Shown: positions 54,357-63,566, counted from the stretch's first letter. The stretch is DNA of 64,000 nucleotides from Rivularia sp. MS3 (GCA_019192545.1 JAHCMI010000023.1:42561-106560), one strand, 5' to 3'. A program made the numbers and translations. Notes: generated from the sequence alone by a model not told the origin.

Positions 54357-55193
54357 ATGTTTCTTCGTAAAACTTTAAGCTTACCAGATATTCAACTTTC
54401 TTACTTGGAATGGAACCAAGGAAAAGAACCTTTATTATTACTCCACGGTTTGGCTGATAATGCACTTGTTTGGTCTAATTTGGGCGATTATTTAGCCGCA
54501 GACTATCATATAATTGCTCCAGATATGCGCGGTCATGGTGAAAGTAGCAAACCAGAAAATGATTATACATTTAATAGCACTATCAGGGATTTAGAAGCAT
54601 TAATGGATAATGTGGGATGGAAAAACGCTCATGTTATCGGACATTCTTGGAGTGGTAAATTAGCTTGTATTTGGGCAACGAAGAACCCTCAAAGTTTGAA
54701 AAGTATGGTATTGATAGATCCAATTTTTATCTGGAAGATGCCTGATTTTTTCAAGTTTTCTTTCCCAATTTTATACCGGGTTTTACCGTTTCTTAAAGGA
54801 ATGGGGCCTTTTGAAAGTTACGAGTCAGCAGAAAAACAAGCACGTCAGTTAAATCAATATCAAGATTGGACTCCTTTACAGCAAAAAGTCTTTCAAAACA
54901 GCATCGAACAAAAAGCTGATGGTAATTGGGGAAGTAAATTTACTATAGCCGCACGAGACGGTATTTTTGATGAAGTTATGCAGGTACCCGGTTTAACAGA
55001 GCCAGTTTATACTTCAACTCTCTTTGTACAGCCAGAAAAAGGAGTTAATCGTCAAAACTGGCAATTAAAACCTTACGAAACTTATTTAAAAAACTTACAG
55101 ATATCTCAATTACCGGGAAATCATTGGTGTTTTATGACGCAGCCAGAAGCTTTTAATAAGAAGGTAGAAGAATTTTTATCAGCGAACAGTTAA
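54357..55193 (+). CDS. Alpha/beta-fold hydrolase
   Basis: The 278-residue protein has LLLLHGLADNALVW as oxyanion-hole region, HVIGHSWSGKLAC with the nucleophile Ser at about 101, VLIDPIFIW after it, and GNHWCFMTQPEAF with the catalytic His near the end. The usual acid is probably an Asp in the region before it. The substrate is unknown; the nucleophile elbow GHSWSG is typical of esterases and epoxide hydrolase-like members. The stop TAA is part of a CAGTTAACAGTGAAC heptad array. Convergent with the ABC-2 gene. Confidence 0.85.
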   Translation: MFLRKTLSLPDIQLSYLEWNQGKEPLLLLHGLADNALVWSNLGDYLAADYHIIAPDMRGHGESSKPENDYTFNSTIRDLEALMDNVGWKNAHVIGHSWSGKLACIWATKNPQSLKSMVLIDPIFIWKMPDFFKFSFPILYRVLPFLKGMGPFESYESAEKQARQLNQYQDWTPLQQKVFQNSIEQKADGNWGSKFTIAARDGIFDEVMQVPGLTEPVYTSTLFVQPEKGVNRQNWQLKPYETYLKNLQISQLPGNHWCFMTQPEAFNKKVEEFLSANS

Positions 55194-55397
55194 CAGTGAA
55201 CAGTGAGCAGTAAACAGTGAACAGCGAACTGTAGTTATTTAGGTGTTTTTGCAAGTCTTAAAGCTGTAATAATAGTTCAATAACAAATTTTAATTACAAA
55301 AGTTAACTACAATCAAGAGTGCCGAATAATCATCATTATTATCTTGAACTAATACAACTGAGAACTGATAACTGTTCGCTGCTCACTGTTAACTGAC
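55186..55397. repeat. Opposed CAGTRA heptads between convergent genes
   Basis: CAGTTAACAGTGAACAGTGA-type heptads follow the hydrolase stop. The inverted ACTGTTCGCTGCTCACTGTT array lies at the end of the ABC-2 permease gene. Together they can form a long hairpin and may end both transcripts. Confidence 0.7.
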
Positions 55398-56185
55398 TAA
55401 GCTCCCATTCCAGAGTATTTTTTCAATCCTTGTCTCCACATAATTCGATTGATTCCTAGAAACAAGATAAACCAACCTGCTGTCGATAAAAAACCTCTTG
55501 CTATATCTGTTGGTAAGCCTACTAAAATGCTGACGGGGAAGTTAATTAAGTAAGGGAATGGTGTTAATAATACTAGCTGTCTTACCTGCTCGGGAAATAC
55601 TTCTAATGGTGCTATAGTTCCCGACAAAAATAAATAGAATAAAAACCAAAAATCGTGTAGTGCATAGGCTCTTTCCGTCCAAAATGCGAACATGGCAAAT
55701 GTATATTGAATAATAAACCGGAGAGCAAAAGCCATTGCTGAAGCTAAGAAAAATAATATTATCTGTACGAAGCTTGGTACCCAAAAAGCTTGGGGATAAA
55801 GTGAGAAAAATAAAATTATCAAAAATATGGCAAAGGGTATACGAGCAACTCTTTCTGAAAGGTGAGAAGATACATGATACCATACTGGGTCTAAAGGTTG
55901 TAACAAACGCGGTGAAAGTTTTCCTTCTACAACTTCTCTTTCAAATTCCCAAATTACCCAAACAACTGTTAATTGTCTGACTAAAAACACTGCCAGAAAA
56001 TAACGAGCGAAATCTGTTGAGGATAAACCAAATTTTCCTCCTTCTGCTGCTTCTGTCCAAACTCCCATCATAATTATCGGCAGGGAACCCGTCAAAACCC
56101 ATAATATTAATTCGGCGCGGTATTCTACCATATAGGCGTAGTATACCGTAAGTAAGGTCACAGCTTTTCTGATGATGCGTTTCAT
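55397..56185 (-). CDS. ABC-2 family transporter permease
   Basis: The 262-residue protein has six membrane helices and resembles the ABC-2 type permeases of PF06182 (VEYRAELILWVLTGSLPIIM, DFARYFLAVFLVRQLTVVWV, VEGKLSPRLLQPLDPVWYHV, FLFYLFLSGTIAPLEVFPEQV). Such permeases pair with a second permease and an ATPase; neither is next to it, so partners lie elsewhere. It should export an unknown compound. Frame and length are normal. Confidence 0.85.
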   Translation of the reverse strand: MKRIIRKAVTLLTVYYAYMVEYRAELILWVLTGSLPIIMMGVWTEAAEGGKFGLSSTDFARYFLAVFLVRQLTVVWVIWEFEREVVEGKLSPRLLQPLDPVWYHVSSHLSERVARIPFAIFLIILFFSLYPQAFWVPSFVQIILFFLASAMAFALRFIIQYTFAMFAFWTERAYALHDFWFLFYLFLSGTIAPLEVFPEQVRQLVLLTPFPYLINFPVSILVGLPTDIARGFLSTAGWFILFLGINRIMWRQGLKKYSGMGA

Positions 56186-56695
56186 GAATTTGTCGTTTGT
56201 TAGTTGTTAGTATTTTAAAAGAAAGAAGTAAAAAGTTAAAAATAATTAAAAAGGGTTGGGGGGAATAGGGAATAGGCAATAAAAAAAATATAAAAATATA
56301 TTTGCTCAAAATTTTAACTAATAAAGCTAGTTTCGTTTACACCATCGGGATTTGAAGCTTATTTATCGCACTTTTATCGTACTATGTACTGAAAAACCAT
56401 AATTCTTTATTTCCTGCTGGCAAATTCTTACATCAATTAATAGTTATTGATTATTAATCTTGTTTTCTTTACAAACACTTTCTTTAAATTTACCCTTTTT
56501 ATTACCCTTTACTTCCAAATTCTTTATCGAAATTAAGTAAAAACTCTGAAGAAAAGAATAATCTCTCAGAGGAAAATATACTGATAGGCGAAATTAATCG
56601 GGTGCATCGAAAAGTTAAAATACAGGGTTTTGAAGCCGCTTCTATCATCTCATCATTTTCCTCATAAATAGCATTTATAAATACCTGTATTAATT
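56186..56695. other. AT-rich divergent spacer
   Basis: No gene is recognised. It should contain promoters for the ABC-2 permease (minus) and the G8 protein (plus). The last 50 bases before the G8 ATG have no strong ribosome site. Confidence 0.35.
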
Positions 56696-59600
56696 ATGAA
56701 CTCTTCAGCAAACAATATGATGCACTCTCAAACTCATATGAATCACTCGGATAATCCGGTGAAGCAAAAAGAGCATATGGATTTGGTTAATCTATCGCAA
56801 AATTTAAATAATCCTGTTATTGCAATTAATAATGGTTCCTGGTTTGACGCTAATACTTGGGAAAATGGTAAAATCCCTGGAAACGGTGATGACGTAGTTA
56901 TTTCTGAAGGGGTAACGGTAACTTACGATAATATTAGCGATACTCGTTTAAATGTGATGCGGGTAGATGGAAAACTACAGTTTGCATCCAATCAAAATAC
57001 TAAATTAGTTATAGACAGTATTTTTGTTTCTAAAGAAGCTGAATTATCTATCGGTACAAAAGATAATCCAATTCAAGCCGATAAAACTGCACAAATTATT
57101 TTTACTAGCGATACACCCATAGATACAAATTGGGATGTCAAACAATTAAGTCGGGGTTTAGTCAGTCACGGTAAAGTTGATATTTTCGGTGCTGATAAAA
57201 CCGATTTTCTAACTCTGCAAAATGATGTTTTTGCTGGTGCCAATCAATTAATTTTGGAAAATGTTCCCGAAGGATGGCAAGTTGGCGATACAATCGTTGT
57301 CGGCGGTACGCAATACGATTACGATGGTAAGGATGAAGATAATTCCCGCTTCCAAGACGAAGTTTTAGCTATTACAGAAATTAACGGCAATATAGTTAAA
57401 TTTACGAATAATGATATTACTTCCGGTGATAATACGGTACTCAGATTTGACCACAAAAGACCAGATATTGCCGAGAAAAACCAGTTAAATTTGTACGTTG
57501 CAAATACCAGCCGTAACGTCAGCTTTGCAACCGAAAATGCCGACAGCGTACCTCTCAATCAACGCGCTCATGTCATGTTTATGCATAATACTGACGTGCG
57601 GGTATATAACGCGGGGTTTTACGGTTTAGGGCGTACCGATAAGTCGATACCAGTAGATGATATCGGGCAGAATGTAGATGGTAGTGTAGGTAACGGTACT
57701 AATGTTCGCAGTCGATACGCTTTACACTTTCACCGTGCTGGCTCCGAAGATATCAACGGTATGGCTGCTGTTGCTAAAGGTAATGCCATCGTTGATTCTC
57801 CCGGTTGGGGAATTGTTCATCACGACAGTCACGCGATTATTGAAGACAACGTCGTTTTCGATGTTGTTGGTTCGGGTATTATTACTGAATCTGGCAACGA
57901 GATAGGTGCTTGGCGAAACAATATAACTATTAAAACAGTAGGTTTTTCCGGTGACAGAAACGCTTTAGATCCAGATTCTTCGAGAGTACTAAACTTCGAT
58001 TTTGGCTTTGATGGTGAAGGTTACTGGGTTCAAGGTGCTGCTGCGATCGCAATTGAAGACAATGTGGCGATTAGTGCGGCTGGTGGCGGTATCAATATAT
58101 ATGGTGGTAATGATGGGGGGGAATCTGTAAGAGATAAAAAGTTTATTGATATTAAGAATCTACCTGATTATTTAAAAGATATTGCTAAAGGTACCGACGA
58201 TGAAACAAAAGTCGATGTAGGTGCGGTACCGTTTCAACTATCTGGTTTTGAAAGCTATAACTCCCGAGATGGAATTTTTTCTTGGGGAAAAGTACGCAAC
58301 GATGACGGACAATTAGATTCTAACTTTGATTCTGAAGGTTTAAAAAGACCTGCTCACGAATATATTTCAACTTTAGAAGATTTTAAATTGTGGAATATTT
58401 ATGAGAAAGGAATTGTATTATTTTATAATAATAACTTTGAATTTAAAGACGGATTAATTGTTGGTGATAGTATTGATGCAAATGAGCGTCACGGATTAGG
58501 TATATTTACAAATCATGCTTCAAAAGAAGAAAAATTTGATAATTTAACAATCAAGCGATTCAAAGAAGGTTTGACGGTGCCCTTTGACGCTGAGAAAGAC
58601 TTTATTGCTTCCGAATTAAGCAATAGTAGTTTTTCAGAAATAGATAATGTATTCGTTTCAACCGAACCCCCGAAACCAAAAGATAACTTCTTAGAAGAAA
58701 TAGAAGATTTTCCCAGCTATTTTAAGATTAAGAATACTGAATTTGAATCAAATGTAGGTAATTTAGCACCTACAGCAGCTTTTGAAACTCAAGATATTGG
58801 AGGCTATGCAGTAAAGCTTGATGCAAGTGCCTCCTTCGATGAAGACACCGACGTAAAATTTAAAAATCAACCGAGTAAAGGTATAGTTGCTTATGGTTGG
58901 GATTTAAATAATGACGGAAATACTGATAAATTTGGTCGTACAATTAATCATTATTTTAACCAACCCGGTTTGCGCGATGTTACCTTAACAGTTTGGGATA
59001 ATCAGGGTACAACCAACACTATTACTCAAGCTATTGAAATTCAACAAACACCTTACAAAAATCCTTTAATTAACGGCGATTTTAGTTCCAATCAGTTAGG
59101 AGAAGACTATAAAGCAAATAGCACTGCCGCCAATCAAGGCTGGTTTGCTACGAGCGGAGCCAAACATAATTCCGATAGAGGCGGTTCGGTTGTTTTATCT
59201 GGAGAATTTTCTGCGGGATTATCGCAGATTATTTACGATAAACAAATTACTAGAGGATTACAAACACTTAATTTCAATCTCAAAAATATTGAAGGAAGTT
59301 CCGAACCTTTACAAGAAAATCAAATTTTAGTAACTGTTTACGGCGTAAATGGAGAATTTGGAAATGATTTATACTCTGGTAACGGACCAACTCAAGTTGG
59401 TGTTTTACCAATGGATAGCGTCACACTATTAGAAGAAGACTTTGGAGGTTCCGATTACGATTGGAAAGAAATTACAAGAGATATTGATTTAGGAACTGGT
59501 TACGACTATTTAATGTTCCAAATTAATACCAAAGAAGCAAATCAAGCAGGAGATATGATTGCCATAGATGATATAGCAATTACTGGTGCAGGTTTACCAA

Positions 59601-60682
59601 TAGTCACCCCCGAAGAAATAATTGTACCCGAAATCATACAGGAACTACCTGAAATTGAAATTCCAGAAATTGAAATTCCAACTATTGATAATCCCGAACT
59701 TTTAGGACAAGCACAGCCAAACGGAATATTTACCTTACCCGATAATAAAAATCTCAAATTTAGCTTTGAGAGCATTGCAACCAAAAATATCAGCGAAATT
59801 GGTTTATTTGTAGTTGATGACGAAAACGGAAACATTAACGGTATCGCTCCAAATTCCCCAGATTATCTTGAAGCAGCTTTATCGCGATCGCAAGTAATTT
59901 TCTCGACAATTTCCAACTCGCCTAACGGATTCAACCCTACAGATATTCAACGCATCCTCGAACTTGATTCTCAAAGACAATTCGGTTTCTACACCATACC
60001 TAACGGAAGTGCCCAAACAGCAATTGCAGAGATAAAACAAAGCGGTAAAACAACAATTACCGTATTATTTTCCAACTCTTCTCAGATACAGGTAAACAAC
60101 TTCAACCAAAATGGCTTTAGCTTAGGATTTTCAGAAATATCATTAAACGTACAGTTTGCAGAAGACACCCCAAAAACCGGAACAAAACTGCAAGCACAAA
60201 CAGAACTCATCGATTTACGAGATGAAACAGGTGAAATATCAGTTAATATCGACGTATACCGAGAAGCAGAATTCGATAACATAATCGGCTTTTATCAGGT
60301 AGCTGACGCAGAAGGCGGAATTGATATTACTGGAGATGGGATTGCAGACATCAACCCCGGAGAACAAGGATATCAACAAGCAGCCTTAACAAATAGAATT
60401 ACAACCATCGACTTACTAGCAACCGACAACCAACAAACCGCATCCTACGACGGAATATTAGAAGGAGGAAGTCTTATATCTTTATTCATGATTGTTGATG
60501 CAACTTTAGATGAAGCAATCAACAGTGAAGCAGAAGTTTTATTCTCGCAATTAGGAGCAAATACCGATAACGTCGATAGCGTTAGGATTTTGGGTGATAA
60601 CATCTTCGGTTTTGAAGATTCAGGGAATGCTGGGGATTTTGATTACAACGATATGATTATGAAGATTGATTTTGGAGTTTGA
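56696..60682 (+). CDS. Large G8/PKD/DUF4114 surface or secreted protein
   Basis: This 1328-residue protein has a His/Met-rich start (MMHSQTHMNHSDNP), a G8 domain at about 38-190 (GSWFDANTWENGKIPGNGDD) and a parallel beta-helix-like part to about 640 (HDSHAIIEDNVVFDVVGSGI, IAIEDNVAISAAGGGINIYG). A PKD domain follows at about 700-785 (LDASASFDEDTDV, DVTLTVWDNQG), then a Pro/Glu-rich linker (IPEIEIPEIEIPTI) and a C-terminal DUF4114 module (FEDSGNAGDFDYNDMIMKID). No Sec signal is seen, which fits type I secretion. It probably binds or cuts extracellular polysaccharide. A 40-bp duplication overlaps the stop. Confidence 0.85.
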   Translation: MNSSANNMMHSQTHMNHSDNPVKQKEHMDLVNLSQNLNNPVIAINNGSWFDANTWENGKIPGNGDDVVISEGVTVTYDNISDTRLNVMRVDGKLQFASNQNTKLVIDSIFVSKEAELSIGTKDNPIQADKTAQIIFTSDTPIDTNWDVKQLSRGLVSHGKVDIFGADKTDFLTLQNDVFAGANQLILENVPEGWQVGDTIVVGGTQYDYDGKDEDNSRFQDEVLAITEINGNIVKFTNNDITSGDNTVLRFDHKRPDIAEKNQLNLYVANTSRNVSFATENADSVPLNQRAHVMFMHNTDVRVYNAGFYGLGRTDKSIPVDDIGQNVDGSVGNGTNVRSRYALHFHRAGSEDINGMAAVAKGNAIVDSPGWGIVHHDSHAIIEDNVVFDVVGSGIITESGNEIGAWRNNITIKTVGFSGDRNALDPDSSRVLNFDFGFDGEGYWVQGAAAIAIEDNVAISAAGGGINIYGGNDGGESVRDKKFIDIKNLPDYLKDIAKGTDDETKVDVGAVPFQLSGFESYNSRDGIFSWGKVRNDDGQLDSNFDSEGLKRPAHEYISTLEDFKLWNIYEKGIVLFYNNNFEFKDGLIVGDSIDANERHGLGIFTNHASKEEKFDNLTIKRFKEGLTVPFDAEKDFIASELSNSSFSEIDNVFVSTEPPKPKDNFLEEIEDFPSYFKIKNTEFESNVGNLAPTAAFETQDIGGYAVKLDASASFDEDTDVKFKNQPSKGIVAYGWDLNNDGNTDKFGRTINHYFNQPGLRDVTLTVWDNQGTTNTITQAIEIQQTPYKNPLINGDFSSNQLGEDYKANSTAANQGWFATSGAKHNSDRGGSVVLSGEFSAGLSQIIYDKQITRGLQTLNFNLKNIEGSSEPLQENQILVTVYGVNGEFGNDLYSGNGPTQVGVLPMDSVTLLEEDFGGSDYDWKEITRDIDLGTGYDYLMFQINTKEANQAGDMIAIDDIAITGAGLPIVTPEEIIVPEIIQELPEIEIPEIEIPTIDNPELLGQAQPNGIFTLPDNKNLKFSFESIATKNISEIGLFVVDDENGNINGIAPNSPDYLEAALSRSQVIFSTISNSPNGFNPTDIQRILELDSQRQFGFYTIPNGSAQTAIAEIKQSGKTTITVLFSNSSQIQVNNFNQNGFSLGFSEISLNVQFAEDTPKTGTKLQAQTELIDLRDETGEISVNIDVYREAEFDNIIGFYQVADAEGGIDITGDGIADINPGEQGYQQAALTNRITTIDLLATDNQQTASYDGILEGGSLISLFMIVDATLDEAINSEAEVLFSQLGANTDNVDSVRILGDNIFGFEDSGNAGDFDYNDMIMKIDFGV

Positions 60683-60720
60683 TTACAACGATATGATTAT
60701 GAAGATTGATTTTGGGGTTT
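60641..60720. repeat. 40-bp tandem duplication across the stop of the G8 gene
   Basis: Unit 1 (60641-60680) contains the final codons GATTACAACGATATG and most of the stop. Unit 2 (60681-60720) follows directly with one mismatch (GGAGTTT to GGGGTTT). The second copy is noncoding because the stop lies at the junction. Confidence 0.9.
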
Positions 60721-60787
60721 GATGCTGAATACTCAATTGTCTTCACAATCGCCGGCGTTGCATAATTGCCTAATCGCACAATCCCAC

Positions 60788-60895
60788 AATCGCCCTCACC
60801 CTCAAAGGGTGGGGCTATTGCAACAAAGCCCACCTGCGTGGGCTAATTTCTTCAGTCTACGTAGGTAGGCTTCACAAATGTAGCCGAGCCGCATC
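60788..60895. repeat. REP-like palindrome, copy 2
   Basis: CACCCTCAAAGGGTGGGGCT is followed by AAAGCCCACCTGCGTGGGCTAA and the inverted CTACGTAGGTAGGCTTCACA and TAGCCG. It is the outermost of the group around the RAYT gene. Confidence 0.75.
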
Positions 60896-60922
60896 TTTAT
60901 AGTACAATCACTCTCAGAAGGC

Positions 60923-61028
60923 TAGAGCTATCAGAACGAAGCCCATCTAAGTGGGCTAATCAATTTCTTTAGCCTACGCAGGTAGGCTTCGTAAATGTAG
61001 CCGCACCCTTCGAGGGTGACGGCGGCTT
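60923..61028. repeat. REP-like palindrome, copy 3
   Basis: GAAGCCCATCTAAGTGGGCT pairs with AGCCTACGCAGGTAGGCTTC, then TAGCCGCACCCTTCGAGGG and TGACGGCGGCTTAT. It ends 5 bases from the RAYT stop. Confidence 0.8.
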
Positions 61029-61032
61029 ATGG

Positions 61033-61446
61033 CTACATTTCCCAATCCGAAATCAAAGTTTCTTGTCTGTGATGTATAGCTTGATTTTCAATATAATTTT
61101 TTACAACCTCAACACCATTATGACTAACAGTAAATGCACCATAAGCACCTTGCCATTTAAAAAAGCTATCTGGTTTAACTTCATGAGTAATAAGATGAGA
61201 AGAACTTCCTTTCACCTTTCCAATTAGTTCGGATATTTTTAAACTAGGAGTAAAATTAGTTAGAAGATGTACGTGATTTGCAATACCTCCGATAGCAATT
61301 ACAGTACATCCCAAATCTCTACATTGTTTAGCGATCGCAGCATAAATAATGTCTTGAATATCTGCCGTTACCAAAGGTAATCTATCCCAAGTTGCCCAAA
61401 CAGAATGTAAATATAATTGAGTAAAATTTCTCGGCTTTTTTTTATA
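61033..61446 (-). pseudogene. RAYT/IS200-like Y1 transposase, start codon apparently lost
   Basis: The frame encodes a Y1 (HUH) transposase of the REP-associated type: FTQLYLHSVWATWDRLPLVT, GGIANHVHLL with the HUH pair, KGSSSHLITHEV, FFKWQGAYGAFTVSH, and VVKNYIENQAIHH with the catalytic Tyr. The family part begins near 61434 but no ATG is present before the TAA at 61447-61449; the first usable start is TTG at 61374, which drops the first strand. The coding part is otherwise intact. Copies of a REP-like palindrome lie on both sides. Confidence 0.7.
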
Positions 61447-61543
61447 TTAAACTAACTAAAAGTGCATAATTTTATATATATTTCCCATATTTAAGAGTCA
61501 AATAACATTACTTATACGTGTAATCCTAAGAAGCCTACAAAAT

Positions 61544-61672
61544 CGCCCGCACCCTCGAAGGGTGGGGCTATCGTAGCAAAGCCCACCTGCGTGGGCTAAT
61601 TTGTTCAGCCTACCTACGTAGGCTGAACAAATGTAGTCGCACCCATAAGCGGGTGACGGCAGCTTATAAGTT
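61544..61672. repeat. REP-like palindrome, copy 4
   Basis: CGCACCCTCGAAGGGTGGGG and AAAGCCCACCTGCGTGGGCTAA, then CAGCCTACCTACGTAGGCTG and TGTAGTCGCACCCATAAGCG with TGACGGCAGCTTATAAG. It stands upstream of the RAYT frame and closes the unit. Confidence 0.8.
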
Positions 61673-61739
61673 ATCAACATTAACGGTGTCAAAATGGCAC
61701 CATTCAGCTAAAATAAAATAAAATTATATTCTTATATAT

Positions 61740-62015
61740 ATGCCTAACAGCCAAGAAAATACAGTACGAGTAACGGCGAGAATGCCTGCGAGCATTCAAG
61801 AAACTCTACAAAAAGCAGCAGAATTATCTGGTGCGACTTTGAATCAATTTATGGTTCAAGCAGCATTGAAAGAAGCAAAAAAAATTATAGAAGATGAAGG
61901 ATTAATAGTCTTATCGGAAATTGATGCTGATACAGTATTTAATTTGATTGAAACTCCTCCTGCACCCAACAGAAATTTAAAAGCAGCAGTGAAGAAGCAC
62001 GAGGAATTTTTTTAG
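61740..62015 (+). CDS. DUF1778 (TacA-like) antitoxin
   Basis: The 91-residue protein has a ribbon-helix-helix start (TVRVTARMPASIQETLQKAA, then ELSGATLNQFMVQAALKEA) and a flexible Glu/Lys-rich tail ending KKHEEFF. It is the first gene of a toxin-antitoxin pair and overlaps the acetyltransferase start by one base (TAGTG). It should bind its own promoter and block the toxin. The pair lies directly after the RAYT unit. Confidence 0.88.
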   Translation: MPNSQENTVRVTARMPASIQETLQKAAELSGATLNQFMVQAALKEAKKIIEDEGLIVLSEIDADTVFNLIETPPAPNRNLKAAVKKHEEFF

Positions 62016-62512
62016 TGAGAATAGTTGAACTGTTAGACAAGCGTCATAATCGCAACAGCTTTGACTGTGGCAATGAAGCGCTCAATCAATTCCTTAAGCA
62101 GATAGCAAGGCAACATATTCAAAAAGGTATTTCCCGTACCTTTGTCCTTGTTGATATAGAACAACCAGAGATAATTATTAGTTTTTTTACCTTAACTTTG
62201 TGCGAAGTGCGTATAGAAAAACTTCCACCAAAATTTGCCAATAAATATCCATTAAAAGTTCCTGGTGTAAAACTAGCAAGACTAGCGGTTAGCAAAATAT
62301 ATCAACGACAGGGCATTGGTGAAATAATGATGATTGAAGCAATGAAACGTGCTTTGATAGTTGCAGAGAATGCAGGAGGAATTGGTTTATTTGTTGATGC
62401 AAAAGATGAAGCAGCAAAAACTTATTATTCTCGTTATGGCTTTGTCAGTCTGGAAGATGCATTTTTAGAGATGTTTCTGCCATTGTCAACTATTGCACAA
62501 ATCTTTGAATAA
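62015..62512 (+). CDS. GNAT acetyltransferase toxin (TacT-like)
   Basis: The 165-residue protein has a GNAT fold: DCGNEALNQFLKQIARQHIQ near the start, LARLAVSKIYQRQGIGEIMM with the acetyl-CoA loop RQGIGE, GLFVDAKDEAAKTYYSRYGF with the Tyr used by TacT-type toxins. TacT toxins acetylate charged tRNA and stop translation; that activity is inferred from pairing with a DUF1778 antitoxin. Translation starts at GTG, overlapping the antitoxin TAG stop by one base. GAGGA lies upstream in the antitoxin gene. Confidence 0.88.
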   Translation: MRIVELLDKRHNRNSFDCGNEALNQFLKQIARQHIQKGISRTFVLVDIEQPEIIISFFTLTLCEVRIEKLPPKFANKYPLKVPGVKLARLAVSKIYQRQGIGEIMMIEAMKRALIVAENAGGIGLFVDAKDEAAKTYYSRYGFVSLEDAFLEMFLPLSTIAQIFE

Positions 62513-62621
62513 TGGCTGCATTGTTTCTTATATTTCCAACAGATTTTTTAACTATTCAACAAACATGCCAGCTAGCTGAGAGTCATAACGCAACACACCT
62601 GCTGTAAGTAAAATTTTACGT

Positions 62622-63548
62622 TTATAGATTGTAATTCAATAAATTTCCGAAACGTTGATTAAAACCTAATATTCCCTGCAAACCACCGGTATGAATCACC
62701 ACAATCGTACTATTATCTTTAAAACTACCTTTTTCAATTTCATTCCATACACCATAGAATAATTTTCCTGTATAAATTGGGTCAATTTGTAACTTAAATT
62801 TTGCAGAAAAATCATTAATAAAATCTATTAATTGCTGATTCCATTTTGTATAACCACCAAAATTATAATTACTTATTAACTGCCAATTATCATAGCTTTC
62901 TCCAGAAAATTCCCATATTAAGCTGTTAATTTCATCTAGAATAAAATTACCTTTAAGTGCCGGAAATACCTTCACCAAAGACATTCGGGCCAATCCAACA
63001 ACCAACCCCGCAGCTGTTCCACCAGTACCGCTACTAACACAAAAATAATCCGGTACATCATCAAGTTGTTCTTGCACTTCTGCAACTATCTCTGCACAAC
63101 CTTTAACCGCTAAAGTATTGCTTCCACCTTCGGGTATTACATAACAGCTTCCCAACTCATCCTGCAAACGTATGGCTATTTCCGCTTTCTCTTCCCGGTA
63201 CTCTTTTCTTCCTACAAACACAAACTTCATTCCCTGCTGTTGTGCTAAATCCAAAGTTGGATTCAAAGGCTTTACTAATTCCCCTCTAATTACACCAATT
63301 GTTTCAAACCCAAATATATTTCCTGCTGCTGCGGTTGCGGCAATATGATTGGAATAAGCTCCCCCAAAAGTAAGTAAGCGTTTTTGCTGCTGCTGCTTTG
63401 CTGCTCGGAGATTATATTTTAATTTACGCCACTTATTACCAGAAATTTGCGGGTGAATCAAATCATCTCTTTTGACAAATAAAGTTATTTCTCGTTTTGC
63501 TAATAATTCATCTTCAATCAGTTGTAGCGGACTTGGTTTATTAAACAT
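62622..63548 (-). CDS. PLP enzyme, D-cysteine desulfhydrase/ACC deaminase-like
   Basis: The 308-residue protein belongs to the PLP fold type II group: REITLFVKRDDLIHPQISGNKWRKLKYNL with the PLP Lys in GNKWRKL, TFGGAYSNHIAATAAAG, VIPEGGSNTLAVKGCAEI, CVSSGTGGTAAGLVVG and STIVVIHTGGLQGILGF. Members degrade D-cysteine or 1-aminocyclopropane-1-carboxylate. Sequence does not settle which. I chose the ATG at 63548 (MFNKPSPLQLIE); the longer frame from 63581 would take its first residues from a GTAGAGACA hairpin repeat and lacks family character. Confidence 0.87.
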   Translation of the reverse strand: MFNKPSPLQLIEDELLAKREITLFVKRDDLIHPQISGNKWRKLKYNLRAAKQQQQKRLLTFGGAYSNHIAATAAAGNIFGFETIGVIRGELVKPLNPTLDLAQQQGMKFVFVGRKEYREEKAEIAIRLQDELGSCYVIPEGGSNTLAVKGCAEIVAEVQEQLDDVPDYFCVSSGTGGTAAGLVVGLARMSLVKVFPALKGNFILDEINSLIWEFSGESYDNWQLISNYNFGGYTKWNQQLIDFINDFSAKFKLQIDPIYTGKLFYGVWNEIEKGSFKDNSTIVVIHTGGLQGILGFNQRFGNLLNYNL

Positions 63549-63566
63549 ATTTCTGCAAAAATAACT

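Noticed and set aside
61498..61692. A 64-codon frame upstream of the RAYT gene
   Set aside because: It lies entirely inside REP-like palindrome copy 4 and has no ribosome site.
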